Shown here: piece after piece, positions 63,927 to 64,000 of the stretch
Layout of the letters: each line of letters opens with the position of its first letter
Numbering within the stretch: position 1 is the stretch's first letter
Source: Marinobacter sp. ATCH36
GTDB lineage: Bacteria; Pseudomonadota; Gammaproteobacteria; Pseudomonadales; Oleiphilaceae
NCBI RefSeq assembly: GCF_023555055.1
Contig: NZ_JAMJPL010000002.1
Location: 124,001-188,000, forward strand
Length of the DNA stretch: 64,000 nucleotides
Direction: 5' to 3'
The notes under the pieces: model-generated
The model's database searches: none
Seen by the model: only the letters and a program-made list of their open reading frames with translations
What the model was told of the DNA's origin: nothing
Translations under genes and position numbers: made by a program

Positions 63927-64000
63927 CTGATATTTTCGATCTTTATCGCGATCCCAAAAAGCATGACGAGCTGAAGACCATCCTGAACCTTGGCGCCCAA
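63923..64000 (+). CDS. AbiEii/AbiGii-type nucleotidyltransferase toxin, N-terminal fragment
   Basis: A TTG start overlaps the AbiEi stop (TTGA), with AAGGAAAT about ten bases upstream. Only 26 residues are in the window (TDIFDLYRDPKKHDELKTIL...). The tight coupling to an AbiEi-type gene is the main reason for the call; the catalytic motifs lie beyond the window edge. Confidence 0.55.
   Translation, partial: MTDIFDLYRDPKKHDELKTILNLGAQ

Noticed and set aside
32712..64000. Complete prophage or conjugative element
   Set aside because: No capsid, tail, terminase, relaxase/T4SS or integrase genes were recognised in the window; only AlpA and one Rep protein point to mobility.

Overview
The window looks like a chromosomal segment of a marine, moderately halophilic gammaproteobacterium, most likely Marinobacter or a close relative. 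This rests on the style of the core genes (class I fumarase, RmuC, SelO, tandem BCCT osmolyte carriers, a glucosylglycerate operon, Pla-1/cef-type lipase) and on overall gene content; no species marker is present. Positions 1-32.5 kb are ordinary chromosome. From a tRNA-Pro(GGG) gene at 32635-32711 to the right edge the sequence is accessory and reads as a defence-rich genomic island whose right end is not reached.

Core half. A minus-strand operon (7036 to 131) encodes a predicted D-glycerate kinase, glucosyl-3-phosphoglycerate phosphatase, glucosyl-3-phosphoglycerate synthase and a GH13 glucosylglycerate-phosphorylase-like enzyme. Together they form a plausible closed make-and-recycle loop for the compatible solute glucosylglycerate. 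A queuosine-tRNA mannosyltransferase-like protein and a quinone oxidoreductase follow. A palindrome-rich repeat element separates this operon from selO, which meets a class I fumarase with back-to-back stop codons. A crotonase, a large Pla-1/cef-type lipase lipoprotein, a dead IS1182-type transposase, an S45 acylase lipoprotein, a CaiB/AMACR-type enzyme with a divergent AraC regulator, an RmuC operon, a retropepsin-like/7TM/ATP-grasp trio, two tandem BCCT transporters and a glutamate-synthase-domain protein complete this half.

Island. After tRNA-Pro come a small phage-like protein, an AlpA-type regulator (no integrase seen), and an AT-rich PHP + SMC-type ATPase gene coupled to a small ORF. 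Next is an SOS cassette: a LexA box, umuD and umuC, followed by an SRAP gene broken by one nonsense codon. From 61184 down to 40478, ten genes run in one direction in three overlapping blocks: (i) SNF2 helicase, Mod-type adenine methyltransferase, RhuM protein and Res-type helicase-nuclease; (ii) an OLD-family ATPase/Toprim nuclease with a UvrD-like helicase, a Gabija-type pair; (iii) a Wadjet/MksBEFG-type condensin set in the unusual order D-C-A-B. Beyond them lie a lone rolling-circle (HUH) Rep protein and the start of an AbiE toxin-antitoxin pair.

The most interesting candidates for new biology are the four-gene SNF2-Mod-RhuM-Res block, the PHP-ATPase plus small-ORF pair, and the rearranged Wadjet operon. 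All function statements come from reading motifs and context; no database search was run.
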